Below, one piece after another: positions 35,096 to 47,300 of a stretch of DNA of 64,000 bases. The first letter of the stretch is position 1. The number at the start of each line of letters is the position of its first letter. Source of the stretch: Trichuris trichiura (lineage: Eukaryota; Nematoda; Enoplea; Trichinellida; Trichuridae). The stretch lies in the NCBI GenBank assembly GCA_037903355.1, contig JBAJFE010000042.1:1686001-1750000 (forward strand), written 5' to 3'. The translations under genes and the position numbers were made by a program. Below the pieces are notes generated by a model. That model saw only the letters and a program-made list of their open reading frames with translations, made no database searches and was not told the DNA's origin.

Positions 35096-36021
35096 TCAGC
35101 CGGCGAAGGGGTGAATTCCGAAAAGACCCCATTGTAGAAAAGCAGCGACCGTGAACAGAGACTGTTGATGTATGATACAATGGCATACAACTAAATCGTT
35201 CGGGTCAAGACCGAGATGATTCATTTCCTTCTTAACAAACGCAACTAGGTCTCTTTGCAAGCCAAAAATAGCTGGAGTACCGTCCGTAGTAAGACCACTT
35301 AATTTTTCAAACTTTAGCCCGAATCGTTCCATTGATAAAACGAGTTTCTCAAATATGTCCTCATCCCTTGTAGTGCTATGCATGGCTTCCAGTGATAACA
35401 GTTCTTCTCGGGTCTCAAACTCTGCAGTTATCCTGAGAAGGAAAATAGCCAGCTGAGCGGTATTTGTTACGTCCGCAGTCTCGTTACAAGCCAAGGAAAA
35501 AATTCAGTTACCTGCAGTACGCTTCAGTGTTTTTTCAATGTTCTTCTGCTAAGTCAGTGATCCGATCTGAAACAGTTCTTCAAGATAAGCTAACACTTTC
35601 GAAAAGTTTTTCCATGTCTGGTACTAATACCTTCGCAACTGCCACCATGCACTCTTTAACAAATTCACCCTCTGCATGGGGTTTCAACTTCTTTGCGATC
35701 ATTTCGCTCACTACGCTCAACTCGTTTGAAGAACGCTGTACGCGTCGCAGTGTGGCCTGGTGAAAGCGGCTTGTTGCGACTCCAAATTCCGTTGAAGCAC
35801 ACTGATTCTATCCAGACGCTCTTGGCCTTTTAATTCATTCAATTGTCCATGTTTTGAGCTGCAATGCCGTTCCAGAATAGCTTTTTTCATAACACCTATC
35901 GCGTCGCCACAAGCAAGACAAACTGCCTTGCTTTTCAGGTCCACAAAAAATAGGCATTCGTCCATTTCCTTTGGAAAATTCGAGCCTCCGAGTCAATTTT
36001 TCTTTTCTTTGAACTGGCCAT
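35096..36021 (-). pseudogene. GTF2IRD2-like hAT transposase, N-terminal half
   Basis: The ATG at 36021 opens MASSKKRKIDSEARIF, then after a frameshift near 35945 FFVDLKSKAVCLACGDAIGV and KKAILERHCSSKHG (a BED-type zinc finger). Later segments give LSGLTTDGTPAIFGLQRDLV (containing a catalytic Asp of the hAT DDE triad) and CHCIIHQQSL. The frame then leaves the transposase near 35135. It overlaps the C-terminal half at 33826 for the FVKKEMNHLGLD...HQQSL segment and lies on the other strand, so the two are parts of two copies and not one broken gene. The 5' terminus is the repeat ending CCACCCCTG at 36639. Confidence 0.8.
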
Positions 36022-36604
36022 TTGTAGTGTTGGGTGAGCGTCAACTCTAGCTTGCGATAAGCTGCACGAAATTTCAGCTTTCAGTATAACTCTATGGGCA
36101 ACTCCGAGCAAAAAGACAGTCTTTTGAGACAATTCTCCAACCCAGTTGTCAACAACATAATCGCAACTGCAGAGAACGAAATAATATTTTTGTATTCCGA
36201 AAACGTAAACGAAAGGCGGTCGGCGCAAACCGATGAGAACAATAGCGAGAGAAGGCGAGAACGATGCCAGTGACTACAGAGAGCAAAAAAAGCAGAAGTG
36301 TGCTAGCAAGCTGGACAGTCGTTATCTCGAACAAAGCAACGGTCCACGCTACTTACGCGCGCACACACACTATAGTGGCGCCTACTGCTTGCCACCGAAG
36401 ACTGACAACGTCGGTTTGTCGACAGAGAGCTGTCAGCAACGCAGTCTTCAGAGCCAGCGTGACACTCCCTGCTTGTTACGCAAGATTTATTTTCTTACTA
36501 GGATCCACACACAGTATGCTTATCGCATTATGAAAAATAACCTCCCACAATCACATTTCACTGAATCTCGCATCCATGTGCTGTTGCTCCAGCGCGTGGG
36601 TGGA

Positions 36605-36639
36605 AAATGGTCCCGCGGGCCGGACGTTCCCCACCCCTG
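36605..36639. repeat. hAT 5' terminal inverted repeat
   Basis: GGTCCCGCGGGCCGGACGTT then CCCCACCCCTG, the inverted counterpart of the terminus near 34960-34984. No matching 8-bp duplication was found at the other end. Confidence 0.6.
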
Positions 36640-37086
36640 GTGTAGGTCGTATGGGTTCTTTTGCATACAACGGAAAGGTTTGCTCTGATTTAGTCTGAAA
36701 AACGAAGTAATATTTCAGAGGGATGGTAAAGACCAGCGCCCTCGCAATTTAAAATGCTATTAACTACGGTACGTTCTCATCTGAAGTGACCGAAAGTCAT
36801 GGTTTCACGTTCTCAAAGCCTTCGCTTGAAAGAAGGAATATGCTTAACAGAGTATAACATAACGTGAAAATAAGTAGGCGAACCGTTTTCAGTTTATTCG
36901 ACCTTTTATGGTCAATAGTGAAACCGAATCCAAAATTTGCCGTAAACATCCCGTTACGCAGTTGGATGGGAGAAAGAATAGGAAATAGCTCCATTAAGTT
37001 AACAGCCTTCCTATTAGGGCAAATGTTTTGCATTTCTTCAGCTGACAATGCGGTAATGCTGTATGTAAGAATTTCTGTGAGTACAC
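36640..37086. other. Intergenic, precedes the tandem array
   Basis: No gene recognised; unique in the window up to about 37087, where similarity to 60320 onwards begins. Confidence 0.35.
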
Positions 37087-38399
37087 TAGAGAAAGAAGCA
37101 AAAGTTAATGAATGGGCGTTTGAGCAATATGACAGATACTGAACACTTCTACCCTGCATTGTACATATCAGAATCGCGATGTAGAAGTCCCATCATTGAT
37201 TGATGCGGTCAACATTCATGTTTGACAGATATACAGTTCTTCCCTTTTTTCTGTGATTGTGCCTGAAATTAGACGAAACAACTGCTCTACCAACAATTGG
37301 ACGAGCAATTATTAGGAAACATTCAGAAACGATACACTCAGTTTTTATTAAGAGCTTTCAGAACGCTCATGTTCCGTTGTCCCTGAGTTGGAGGAGCTGG
37401 ATTATCATTCGGAAGAAATAAACATTACAATGTTTGCAAGCGATTGTTAGCAGTCTTACATCAAATATATTAGGTCATTTAATCCTTTGCAAAAGCGTGC
37501 TGTCATAAGAACGAAGCATGTGCTGGAGCGAACAGTAAGTTGACTCAAGATGGCATTGCAAAAATTTCAGGAGCTCAATCTCTCCACAACAACTTACACT
37601 TCCTAATTTGCATATAGAGTGCTCTATGTGCAGCTATGGAAGCCTGTATGTAAATGTTTGCTTTGCTCAGATGACGGCACTGCTGGAAAGAATCAGCTCT
37701 CGTTCCTGTAAGTGCCTGTCCGTATAGTCATTATCACTGTTTATCTTTTGTCCGCTGCATGTTCCCTCAGTCATTGTACAGATCAGCATTGACTCGCTAG
37801 TAACGGGTTCAATATAGTATGAATGTTAGTAGTTGCATAAACGAGTGGCCGTTGACTTCATCCTTTCACACAATTGCCAAGCAAAACATTTGACTAGCTA
37901 TCATCGCTGTTTTTTGGCGAATAGATTTCTCAGCTGAAATATGCTATTCCGAAAGTATTACCCTCTGTCGTATATGCACACGTTCAGCTTAACCAAATCT
38001 TCTTTGCTGTTTTGGGCTTTCATTCGTTCCTTATGCGGTTTATCCGTCCGCCCATTTGACGAAAGACACTTTGTTGCGAAAATGCCGAAGCAGAGCATTT
38101 TTCAATGGCAACATACTCGTTACTCGTCCTCATCACTACTCACCCATTTTCTAGTAAAGGTATACATTGCCGTTTTAGGTAGTCCCATGCGCATTGTACA
38201 CTAATGTTAGTATTACGATTGCAAGATTTATTTTCTTTATTTAGGACAACTTTCAAGTGTTTAATCCAAATAATACGATAATAAAAGGGCTGTACAGCAA
38301 CCTATCTTAGAGCGAGGCAGACCGTAATCTATCATGTAGCATATGTGGCCATTAGCGTGGGATTGATATCTTTTTCTATGAACATCATAACGTGGAAAA

Positions 38400-38810
38400 G
38401 TGTAAAATGACAAACCACTTTTGCGCTAAACGCTTTCTCGGCGACATACGGAGACGTTGAACCTTTGCGTACTTTATGAGAATGTTGCCGGCATGAAGGT
38501 CCCGATGTTCGAACTTGTATTTTTTTTCCAAAATACACAATGTTAACAGCAGGTGTCGTCCTAAATCTTCTGTGTGTTCGTTTTTAGTGTACTGAAAAAG
38601 AAATAAAACAAATTTGCATTGTAAAGAATTGTCCGTAAACTAACTTGAAATTCAGCAAAGGTTACGGCGTCGTGCTCTACGTAAATCAGCAGGTAGTGCT
38701 GATTTTCTGGCGTTTCATTGGGATGCTGCTTGAATGTCGAATTGATGCTGGCAAACGTATCCCAGGCCTCCTGCAATGGCCTGGGGTATTTCCCTTCCAC
38801 GCACCGGACG
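38400..38810 (-). pseudogene. Haspin-like kinase exons, array copy 1
   Basis: Two exons are readable. Exon 1 (38810-38645, 166 nt, acceptor GTTTTAG, donor GTTAGT) encodes VRCVEGKYPRPLQEAWDTFA and QHYLLIYVEHDAVTFAEFQ, like the haspin segment before the catalytic loop. After a 53-bp intron, exon 2 from 38591 (acceptor CTTTTTCAG) encodes YKFEHRDLHAGNILIKYAK. HRDLH.GN is the haspin form of the HRD catalytic motif (HRDLHWGN). After this a one-base deletion (GTTCAACG against GTTCCAACG in copy 3) shifts the frame. In the restored frame the next motif reads CHFT where haspin has DYT, so the metal-binding Asp is His. I found neither the N-lobe nor the end of the kinase. Haspin phosphorylates histone H3 Thr3 at mitosis; this copy is very unlikely to. 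Confidence 0.72.
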
Positions 38811-39479
38811 CTAAAACAAGAATATTCCCGTTAACACACAACGCAAATAGATGATATTGTAGTTGATATCCAGTTGAAACAAATTCACTGTTGACTTTCT
38901 GCGCGAAAATTTCCTGCTTAGCTACACTAGGTTATGCGGAGTCAAACTGATACACTTTAACTGTGCGTAATTGTCTTTTAGTTGTAAGGCGATGTTCTGT
39001 AAGAGGCGCTACGAGCTCCTTGCGCCTTTATGTGCAACGATGTTGAACGGATAGACTATTTATCCCAAAAGTTTCCTATTGACAAGTATTAATGAAAGGT
39101 AACTGTATACGGCTTGTACTGTGATGACGCTTTGAAGCTCTTAACACCTGTACTATTCAATTGACCGGATCCTGTATGCCCGTGGCCCAGCAGAAGTTGA
39201 GGCGGCAGTGTCAAAGCATAATGCGTGGCTCTACGGCGTAATGATCTGTGCTTAGCGGCACAACGGGAGGCACCTGTATCGTCGGATTTAGTGAACACGT
39301 GGAGAGTAGTTGGCGCGGCATCACAATGAAGCATCAGTGGCACATGCAGTGACCCGTATGTCGATCTAACGGATTAGCGACGAAGAATTCTGCTGCACTG
39401 CAGCTGAATAGCGTTTGCAAGTGTCACTGATGCGGTTAGTGGCCCGTTCGAAAGAGCGAAGGCGAAGGAGTTATTCAGC

Positions 39480-39745
39480 TGAACATGAATTGAAGGTACG
39501 GGAAACACAATGGGGCGTGCAGCGGTTCAAGCTGAGACCTTGTTTAGTGATTCGTGGAAAACATCGGAGTTCAACGGTCTGAGCGGCGTCGTGCCTTGGT
39601 TAACTGCGTAAAGCTCATTCTGCGTTATGTCTATGCCGGCGTCTAGCGATAAGATGCCATCGGGTGAAGGGTATGTCATGCGTTTACGTTTATTTTTTCT
39701 AAGCGCGTTTTTCTGATCAGGTCGAGCAAAGTGATCAGGTCGGAG
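39480..39745 (-). pseudogene. Open segment upstream of haspin-like exons, copy 1
   Basis: The minus strand reads GILSLDAGIDITQNELYAVN and TTPLRPLNSDVFHESL, then shifts frame. The same segment in copy 3 stays open. It is the only protein-like sequence between the haspin-like exons and the array's conserved 5' block, so it may be an N-terminal exon of the same gene. Its function is not recognised. Confidence 0.3.
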
Positions 39746-39916
39746 CCGTCCGCTCGTAATTACCGCCTTCGCCAGACTCTTCGCCTGAGTATACGGTATG
39801 TACGCTGTTTCGCCTTATCTTCTCTTGTCGCTTGAAAGTGAACGCTTGTTTACGTTAAGTGTTTCTGCCCTTAGGCCTGTTTGTCGTCCGCGTCAACGCC
39901 ATGCAATAATAATTCT

Positions 39917-39944
39917 AATAACACACACACACACACACACACAC
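39917..39944. repeat. (CA)n microsatellite, copy 1
   Basis: About twelve CA units; the equivalent run in copy 3 is at 63176-63203. Confidence 0.95.
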
Positions 39945-39949
39945 GTTCA

Positions 39950-40200
39950 GGTTTAGGCTTAGGCTAGGGCAGAACTGGATGGCCGACAGACCTACAGGAC
40001 GACGGCAGATGCAACGGTGAAACACATTGTCGCCGTCCGCATTGTGTCTCTACTTCAGCAATAAGCGACCTTTGCGCATCGGTTCGCCGATAACAGGATA
40101 ACGGCAGCCATTGTCCCTCTGACGTAATAATCCCCACTTGACCCCTTTGAAGTTGCCGCCACAACTTCCGCTGGGCTACTATAATACAAGACCCCACACG
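39950..40200 (-). mobile_element. Relic of hAT 5' non-coding region, array copy 1
   Basis: Reading the minus strand it has 'TTCAAAGGGGTCAAGTGGGG' and later 'CTGCCCTAGCCTAAGCCTA', the same order as in the hAT at 44370. A 77-codon frame (40197-39964) is open in it and also open in copy 3 with one residue changed, but it is low-information and I do not call it a gene. Confidence 0.45.
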
Positions 40201-40539
40201 GTCTGAGTATTTCAGACAACCTGTAACTGCGCTTCTTTGCTGAGTGAATGAAGCTAGGTCAAAAAGGTTCCTTAGTCATATGGAACTGGTCGAAACTTTT
40301 TCGTCGTCGTGAAGTCGTCGCCAAAGGGAGGAATTGCGCAGCCTCATCGAGTATCCAGCGAGCTTCTGCGAATTATCACTGACTTAGCTTGAACGCAGCA
40401 GGGTTCTAATGATTTAGGAGCGCCACGCTACGCTGATGGCAAGTTCCTTTCTCTATGCTCCGTAATATTCAGAAATTGCTTACTCTCTGTTTTCACGAAA
40501 AAAGTTACATTAGAAAAAAGATGTACGGGCACAACCCCG

Positions 40540-40622
40540 GGGACCGCCAAGGGCCCCCTTAGCCTTCAGGACCCCCTTCGACTCCCCCTGGACCCCCAGG
40601 GCACCCCGTTGGGAATCACTGT
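40540..40622. mobile_element. Relic hAT terminus
   Basis: A C-rich, repetitive stretch ends GGCACCCCGTTGGGAATCA then CTG, like the right end of the hAT at 55806. Copy 3 (63781-63830) has the same but lacks about 50 bp, explicable by recombination between short GGACC.CC repeats. Confidence 0.45.
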
Positions 40623-42314
40623 TCCAAATTCTTCGCAATCTGAGCGAACTGGTGCTAATTTCTAAACGCTTGTCAAAACTTCGATAGCGACGGCAGACAT
40701 TTTCTAGTATTTTTTCGTTACTTCCAACGAAACAATGCCAAAATCGTCTCTGCGTCTACCATACTCAGTACGCGTAACGTTGTTCGTATATTTCAGCGTT
40801 TCTGTTTTCGGCAACCGAAATACAAATGTCTATCTGGATACAGGCAAAGGAAGAGTAAAGTTTTTCGAAGGATTCATGTTCCTGCCAAAGGAGCAAGTTG
40901 TAGTTTAGCAATTACTTCGCTCCTGTTGCGTTTGCGGGCAAGAAAGCAGCTTTACCTATCCTTTAACGGAACAAAACAAGCTCGGTAAACGAGTTTGGTC
41001 CCTTGACAAATGCGGAAAGCTAAAAGTGGTGCTTAAAAGATTCCAAACGCTTGGTGAATGAATGGAGGACAGTTTGTCCAGAAACGACGCGTCTTCAGAG
41101 CGCCCTACGTTTTTCCTCTTAATTCAGTGCACCGTTAAATGGATAAGATGTCAATGGAAAAGAAGTTGCCCAAATATTGACCAACGCACGCAGTTCTGGG
41201 AAAGTTTTTTTTTCTTTTGCTTTTATTCACCGTAAGGCGTTTCTTTGTTGCAAAGCATACCGCCCTGGTTCGACAAGCCGTAGGTAGGGAGACTTCGTGT
41301 AGGCACTCATATACGGTGACTATATTACTAAATAACAGTTATACTTTCAAAAAAATAGTTACCGATACAGGGACACTACCGTCTGCCTTTAAAATACTCT
41401 TGACACATAAACATAAATGATTATAAAACGATGGTAGTTGGAAAATGTAAAAGCGTAGTTCTATTGACCGGAAGAGAGGGTGGCGCAGGTAAGTGCCCGG
41501 CAGTAGCGAAAAATCTACGTTTTGTATGCAAAATAGGCCTAACAGATTAATGTTTATCGTTAATGAGGTAAACTACAGGTACTAACCACATGTTTCAAGA
41601 TCGAGCTTCTTTAGTTACAGCTGCCACGATTCATGGCGTCACTAACGCCATTGCTGCTGTTTAATCCGCGCCACGTAAAAGTAATAGATGCTTCCAATTG
41701 TACAGGAACTAATAAACGGAGCCTCACTGATGTTGCGCGGTCGTCACAATGACTCTACGCGGTTTACGGCTGAAAGCTCCAATTGTTAATTCGTGCACGA
41801 CTAAAAGCATCGGTTACCTTCATCTCACCCGAAAGAAACCACAGGAAAAGTAGTTGGCAATATCATGCGCTTAGCATACATGCATGAAACAAGGCGTGTA
41901 ACGACCCCAAACGAATATGCCCGAAAGCTATTGTTACTTTCAGCTGCCCTATGAACACAAAGACGTGAACTTACCCGAGGCAATATCGTCATCCCAGTCT
42001 GTCCACCAAAGTCTGTTCATTTTATACAACTCATACTTGAGGCATACACACACGAAAAGACGGTAGACAAGCAAACGAACAGAAACAACTACCAACGAAC
42101 GTGGATTGCGAAACAACCGACTACAATACTGCAAGAAATGTACGCAGGTTCCTGCGCGCACAGACTTCCTTGTTTGACTCAATACGCTAGAAACGCGCTA
42201 CGCTGCTAATTTAAAGCGTGCTACAGCCTATTCGCTTAACGAACGTTATTCCATCGTTCCTCTCTTGATTTCAGGAATGTTGGTTCTATATTAATAATAT
42301 TTCACGATCTAACC
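40623..42314. other. Array unit, no gene recognised
   Basis: Sequence to 40800 is repeated in copy 3, and 41330-42314 is repeated in copy 2 (50489-50670, 50965-51027 and 55807-56549). No protein-like frame is conserved between copies. Confidence 0.35.
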
Positions 42315-44263
42315 CAGTGTTTCTCATGGAGTGTCACGTGCCCCACCAGGGGGGCTCTTTTAAAATTCAAGGGGACCCAATGCGCCATGGAACACGCTGG
42401 GGGAAATTATGCCCACCTCGGCCGTCGTGTTGAGGTGCATTCGAAGGTGAGGTTTGTGGGTCAGATATTGTGCGTACTGGTTAAGATTACATTTCCTGCT
42501 ACGCGTGAAGCCGGCTACACCACAATCCACCACATGAACCAATGGCCGCTCATGAAAATGACCTTTCAGAACACGGGACAGAAGGGATGGCATGTTTGTC
42601 ATCGTGACCTTTCCGGCGTAGGGTCGAGTAAGGGAAGCTTTCTGCTCACAACCATTGAGCGCAGAGCACATGATTCACATCGGAGAATAGTTGCCCGAGT
42701 TATCAGAATGCGCCTCAGTTATTGCGATATATTTGCACCTGATTTACGATTCAACCAGCAATTAGCGCGTGCTGGCGTAGCAATGACTCTGCTTTACAAT
42801 TCTGCGAACGATTACCGTCGCTTGCCCTATCTCTGTAAAAAGCCGACTCCATTTTCTTACCTTTCTTTCTTCTCTTCTATTGTCCACGGAGCTAGTACGC
42901 AAGCATACGCGTTAGCAACGGAGAACCGCGTGTGCTGCTTACACATTTTCTGGAAACACTTTCTCTGTACGGTTGCGTCTCTCCTACGTTCGCTCCAGTT
43001 TTGCCATCGCAAATTCAGTAAGCCATATTGTGCTACGAACGTCTTTGCTGTAAGACTGTGATATGCTTGTATAGTTGGTTTTGAGAAGTGACTTTGCAGA
43101 AGCACAGTCATGGCTAAGGCAAGCAAGAAACGTAGGCAATATAGTAGCGAATATCTGCGCTTTGTTTCGCTGTTATGCCTGCAACAGAACATCTACCAGT
43201 ATGTTTGTTGTGTGAAAGAGATTTCTCAAACGAGTCTATGAGGCCGTCCAGGCTGAAACGCCACGTTTAATAAGGTGGCACCCGAACATGAGTAATAAGG
43301 ACGTGTGATACTACCGGGCCCAGACAGAGAACGTAACGAAGAAGAGAACACCGAGCAGTATGACACTCTTACTTTCAAAACTAGATCGCGGCGGACTTGC
43401 AGCGTCATATAGAATTTCATTGTTAATTGCAAAAGCGGGTGAGCCTTACACGATCGGCGAGAAGTTGATAATGCCCTCCATAGGTGAAGTTCTGGAAACC
43501 GTGCTTCGCCAAAACGCATATGATGTTACCGAGAAAATACCACTGAGCAATGGTACTGTTCAGCGAGTAATCGATGCAATGGCTAAGGACACTGAAAAAA
43601 CGCCCTGCTGCATCCTCAGAGAGTGCGAATTCTCGTTGCAAATGGATGAATCCGCATCGGCTGGAAATGAGTCGCTCTTACTGGCCTACGTCCAGTTTAT
43701 AAAGGAAGAACGGTTTGTAGAGGAATAGTTGTTTTTGAAAGAATGAAGAATGAAGAGGAACAGATAGAAAGGGTGAATCTACCTTTCAAGTAGTGGAAGA
43801 ATTCGTTATGGAAAAAGCAATTCCTCTTCAGAACATGATAGCCGTGGAAACAGATGGTGCACCAGCTATGCTCGCCTGTCAGCGGGGTTTTCATATCGTA
43901 TCTAAAAATCATGGTTCCCAACGTACTGTGTATCCATTGTGTGCTGCATAGGCAGCATGTCGCAGCCGGTCGTTTGTGCCCATGTTTGAATGAATCCCTT
44001 CGGTATGTCGTCAACGCGGTAAACAAAATCAAAGGTAATCCAGTCAGTGACAGACTTTTTCGACGACTATGTGATGAAAATAACGAGGACTTCAATCGTC
44101 TACTTGTGCGCGCAGAAGTGATATGGCTATCAAAAGGTGGCTTCCTGTCCAATTTTTTCGACTTGTACGAATCCTTTCTTCAATTTTTTGAACAGGAGGA
44201 CGCTTCACTAAGCGAGAACTTGCGTTAGCGGAAAGCGGACATCGCGTACTTAGCAGATTTGTA
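42315..44263 (+). mobile_element. hAT element of array copy 1, 3'-truncated
   Basis: Starts CAGTGTTTCTCATGGAGTGT after GATCTAACC, exactly as its sister at 56550, so it inserted before the unit was duplicated. It ends at 44263, inside the transposase, at a Tigger insertion. Confidence 0.85.
43110..44263 (+). pseudogene. SCAND3/ZBED5-type hAT transposase, array copy 1
   Basis: The ATG at 43110 opens MAKASKKRRQYSSEYLRFVS, the start of a BED zinc finger protein. A damaged finger is followed by LIAKAGEPYTIGEKLIMPSI, KIPLSNGTVQRVIDAMAKDT, FSLQMDESASAGNESLLLAY (with a catalytic Asp), then, after a stop at 43725 and a shift, AVETDGAPAM (second Asp), the C..H block and VIWLSKGGFLSNF. Several stops and shifts disable it, and the 3' third is missing. 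The sister copy at 58336 is similarly broken. Confidence 0.82.
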
Positions 44264-44369
44264 CAGTCAGTTCTCGTATAACGCGAGCGTTTGGTCACTT
44301 AAAAGTCCTGAAAAGTGTCGCGTTATAGGAGACATGTAAAGTACAGGAAAATGACGATTTGGTTTAAAG

Positions 44370-47300
44370 CCTAGGTTCTCAAAGTGGGCGATATCGCCCC
44401 CTGGGGGGCGATGAGAGAGCACAGGGGGGCGATGGGCAACCCATGCGGGGGCGTTGAGAATCGCATAAGAGGAATTCTGGCAGAATTGTCTCTAGCACAA
44501 AAAGGCTGTCAGAAAAACCGGCGTAAGAAGGGCCTTTCTTAACTCGTTCTCGCCAGAAGTAGAGCCGGGACTTTAAAAGAGGTCAAGTGGGGATGGAGGG
44601 CGCAATTGAACAATGGCGTTTTTCATGGTTCAACTCCGCCAAAAATGGAGACAGTAAGTTCAAAGAAGGTCAAGTGGGGATTGCTTACAGTTCATCCTAT
44701 TCTGCCCTAGCCTAAGCTTACACATAACGTGTATGCCCATTGTGTTTCGCGTGCCAGCAATCCATGCACAGCTGTTTCATTCCTTCACGTCCACTGTTCC
44801 TTTGTTCCATTGCGCTCTTAATCCTCACTTGACTTCCTCTGAAAGTGCCTCCTCCAATTCTGGCGGAGACGAGTTTAAAAAAGTCCGGTGCGGCAACCTG
44901 TCAGCTAAATTCCTTACGCACCCTGGTGGTCACCTTAGTCGTTCACCCTTGTGTTTAAGCTAATACTTTCTGGACGCAGAGTCTTTCTGTGAGTCTTCCC
45001 GCTGGGTTCTTCCGTGTTCCTGTTTCGTCATCGGAGGATTTTTGTTTCTGTTCCGTGTGCCGTGTTCCGCCAACATTTTACGGCATTTTACCGTTGTACA
45101 AGACATACTCGTGAATATACATACATATTTGTTTCTTGTTCTTGCCGTTTACTGCAAATAAACGGAACCGTTGCCGCAACTTCTCAGCCCTCTAATACAG
45201 CAACGACAAGAACCATCATTTCGTGGCCTTCTTTCAATGACGGAAGTATGAAAGAAACGCAGGCAGTACAGCTCAGACTATTTGAAGTATGGTTTTACAC
45301 AATCACCTGCGAATAAATGGCTATCTCTGTGTTTGATTTGTGGTAGTGGTTTCGAACGAATCTGTGAAGCCATCTAGGCTACACGACCACATTAATAGAG
45401 TACATCCAGACATGCGTGACAAGAACATCAGCTACTTTCAGTCGCTTCGCCAGAAATTTTGTACAAGGAACATATTGCCACGTATGTTGCCACCGGCACC
45501 ACAAAAAGATAAAGATGGCCTGCGTGCGTCTTATACCATTTCATTACTGATTGCAAAATTTGGAAAGCCACATAACATTGGAGAAACACTGTTGCTTCCC
45601 GTGATTAGCGAAGTTATCCAGACTGTACTGCACATGTCACCAACTAAAATAATCGGAAGGATACCTCTGAGTAATGACACAGTGCAAGGAAGGATTGACG
45701 AAATGAGCAACGACGTAGAATGCACTCTATGCGACTTCTTGAGAGCAACGCATTTTTCTTTGCAGCTTGATTAGTCGATCTTACCTAACAATGAAGCATT
45801 ATTAATAGGTTATGTCAGATTCGTAATGGATGAAGCCCTGGTACAGGAACTGCTGTTTGCCACACAGTTACAGACAGATACCAAAGAAGAATCCCTATTT
45901 CCTTGCTGTAGAAAAATGCTTCAAGGATAAAAACATGCCTATGGCGAACATAGTTGCTGTGGCAAGCGATGGAGCACCGTCGATGGTGGGCTGCTACCGC
46001 GGCTTTCTTGCACATTTGAAGCAGCTCGTTCCTGGCCTTTTGGCGGTTCATTGCGTCCTTCACCGACAGCATTTAGCCACAAGACGCCTGAGCGAACGAT
46101 TAAACTGATCACTCTTACAGCGGTTGATACCATCAAAAGTAAATCGCTGAATGAGGGATTATTCAGACAGCTTGGTGAACAGAATGATGAAGACTTCAAT
46201 CGCCTGTTGTTTCACAATGAAGTTCGCTGGTTGTGAAAGAGTGCTTGTTTAACTCGCTTTTACAGCCTCTTTGACACAGTTCTAGAACTTTTGTGGTGTG
46301 TGAACCCTTCTCTACGAGAAAATTTAAAGAAAAACAAGCACATCGCGTATCTGGCAGACATATACTACAAATTCAATGCAATGAACTTGCAGCTCCAAGG
46401 CAGTGACTTAAACTTGATTAAAACTAAAGGAGTTATATCTGCTTTCGTCGCGAAATTGCCAATTTTCAAACGAAACGTACGGGCCGGTGAGTTCTATCAG
46501 TTTCCCCTTCTAGCTGCACTGGAGGAGGAAGAGGACATCGCTGAACAAGAAGTTGAAGTGTACTGACAACACTTGGAAATGCTGCACGCTGACTTCACGG
46601 AACGGTTCAGCGATATCCTTAACTTGGAAATTCCATAGCGGGCAATAGACCCTATGTCCAACGTCGGTGAAGCGGAGATGGAATTGCAGGGAAAACTGAC
46701 TGAACTGCAAAGCAATGAAGAGCTGAAAGTGAAATTGAAAAGTGAATATCAGCAGTTTTGGTTACAGAGCGAAATAAGAAAGCTGTTTCCGCTGTTATGG
46801 GCTGCTGTAGAAAACATCCTTATTGCGTTTCCATTGTCTTATTTAGCAGATTGCGGATTTAGCGCAGTTACGAGGCTTCTAAGTAGCAAGAGAGAAGTCG
46901 GCTGGACATAGTGAACCGAGGCGACCTTAGACCGATGAGGATAAAGATGCAGCCAAACGTAGACAACTTGCTCGTACTGCATTAAGCATACCCATCACAT
47001 TGAGTAGTGTCCGTTCATGTGCAGTCGCAAACTTGCGTTATAGTTTCTTTTGTATTTTCTCGCTTAAGCGCTTTCACTTCAATCTGGTTCCTTGTCACTA
47101 CAAATTTTTTGGTGTACATAAGAAAACAAGCAGACGCACACTGATTGTTTTTTTCAGGAAAGGCTAATGAATGCTTCTTGCATATGTGACTCCATGTCCT
47201 GAAAAATGTGACAAGAGATGTGAAAGGCAAGCAGAAATTTTTACATCGCAAAGTGGTTGGTGGAAAAGCAAGAGTGGTATAGTACGCCTTTCAGGTGACG

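Larger units (their letters stand above)
37087..44263. repeat. Tandem-array unit, copy 1
   Basis: From TAGAG.AAGAAG...AAAGTTAATGAATGGGCG the sequence runs parallel to 60320-64000 (copy 3), and from 38456 to about 39150 and 41330 to 44263 parallel to parts of 48644-59475 (copy 2). It holds haspin-like exons, hAT-derived sequence and the first 1.95 kb of a hAT at its end. It stops at 44263, where a Tigger element inserted at a TA. Confidence 0.85.

Noticed and set aside
39964..40197. 77-codon minus frame conserved in two array copies (also 63222-63455)
   Set aside because: The copies are nearly identical DNA, so conservation of openness carries no weight, and the region is hAT-derived non-coding sequence.
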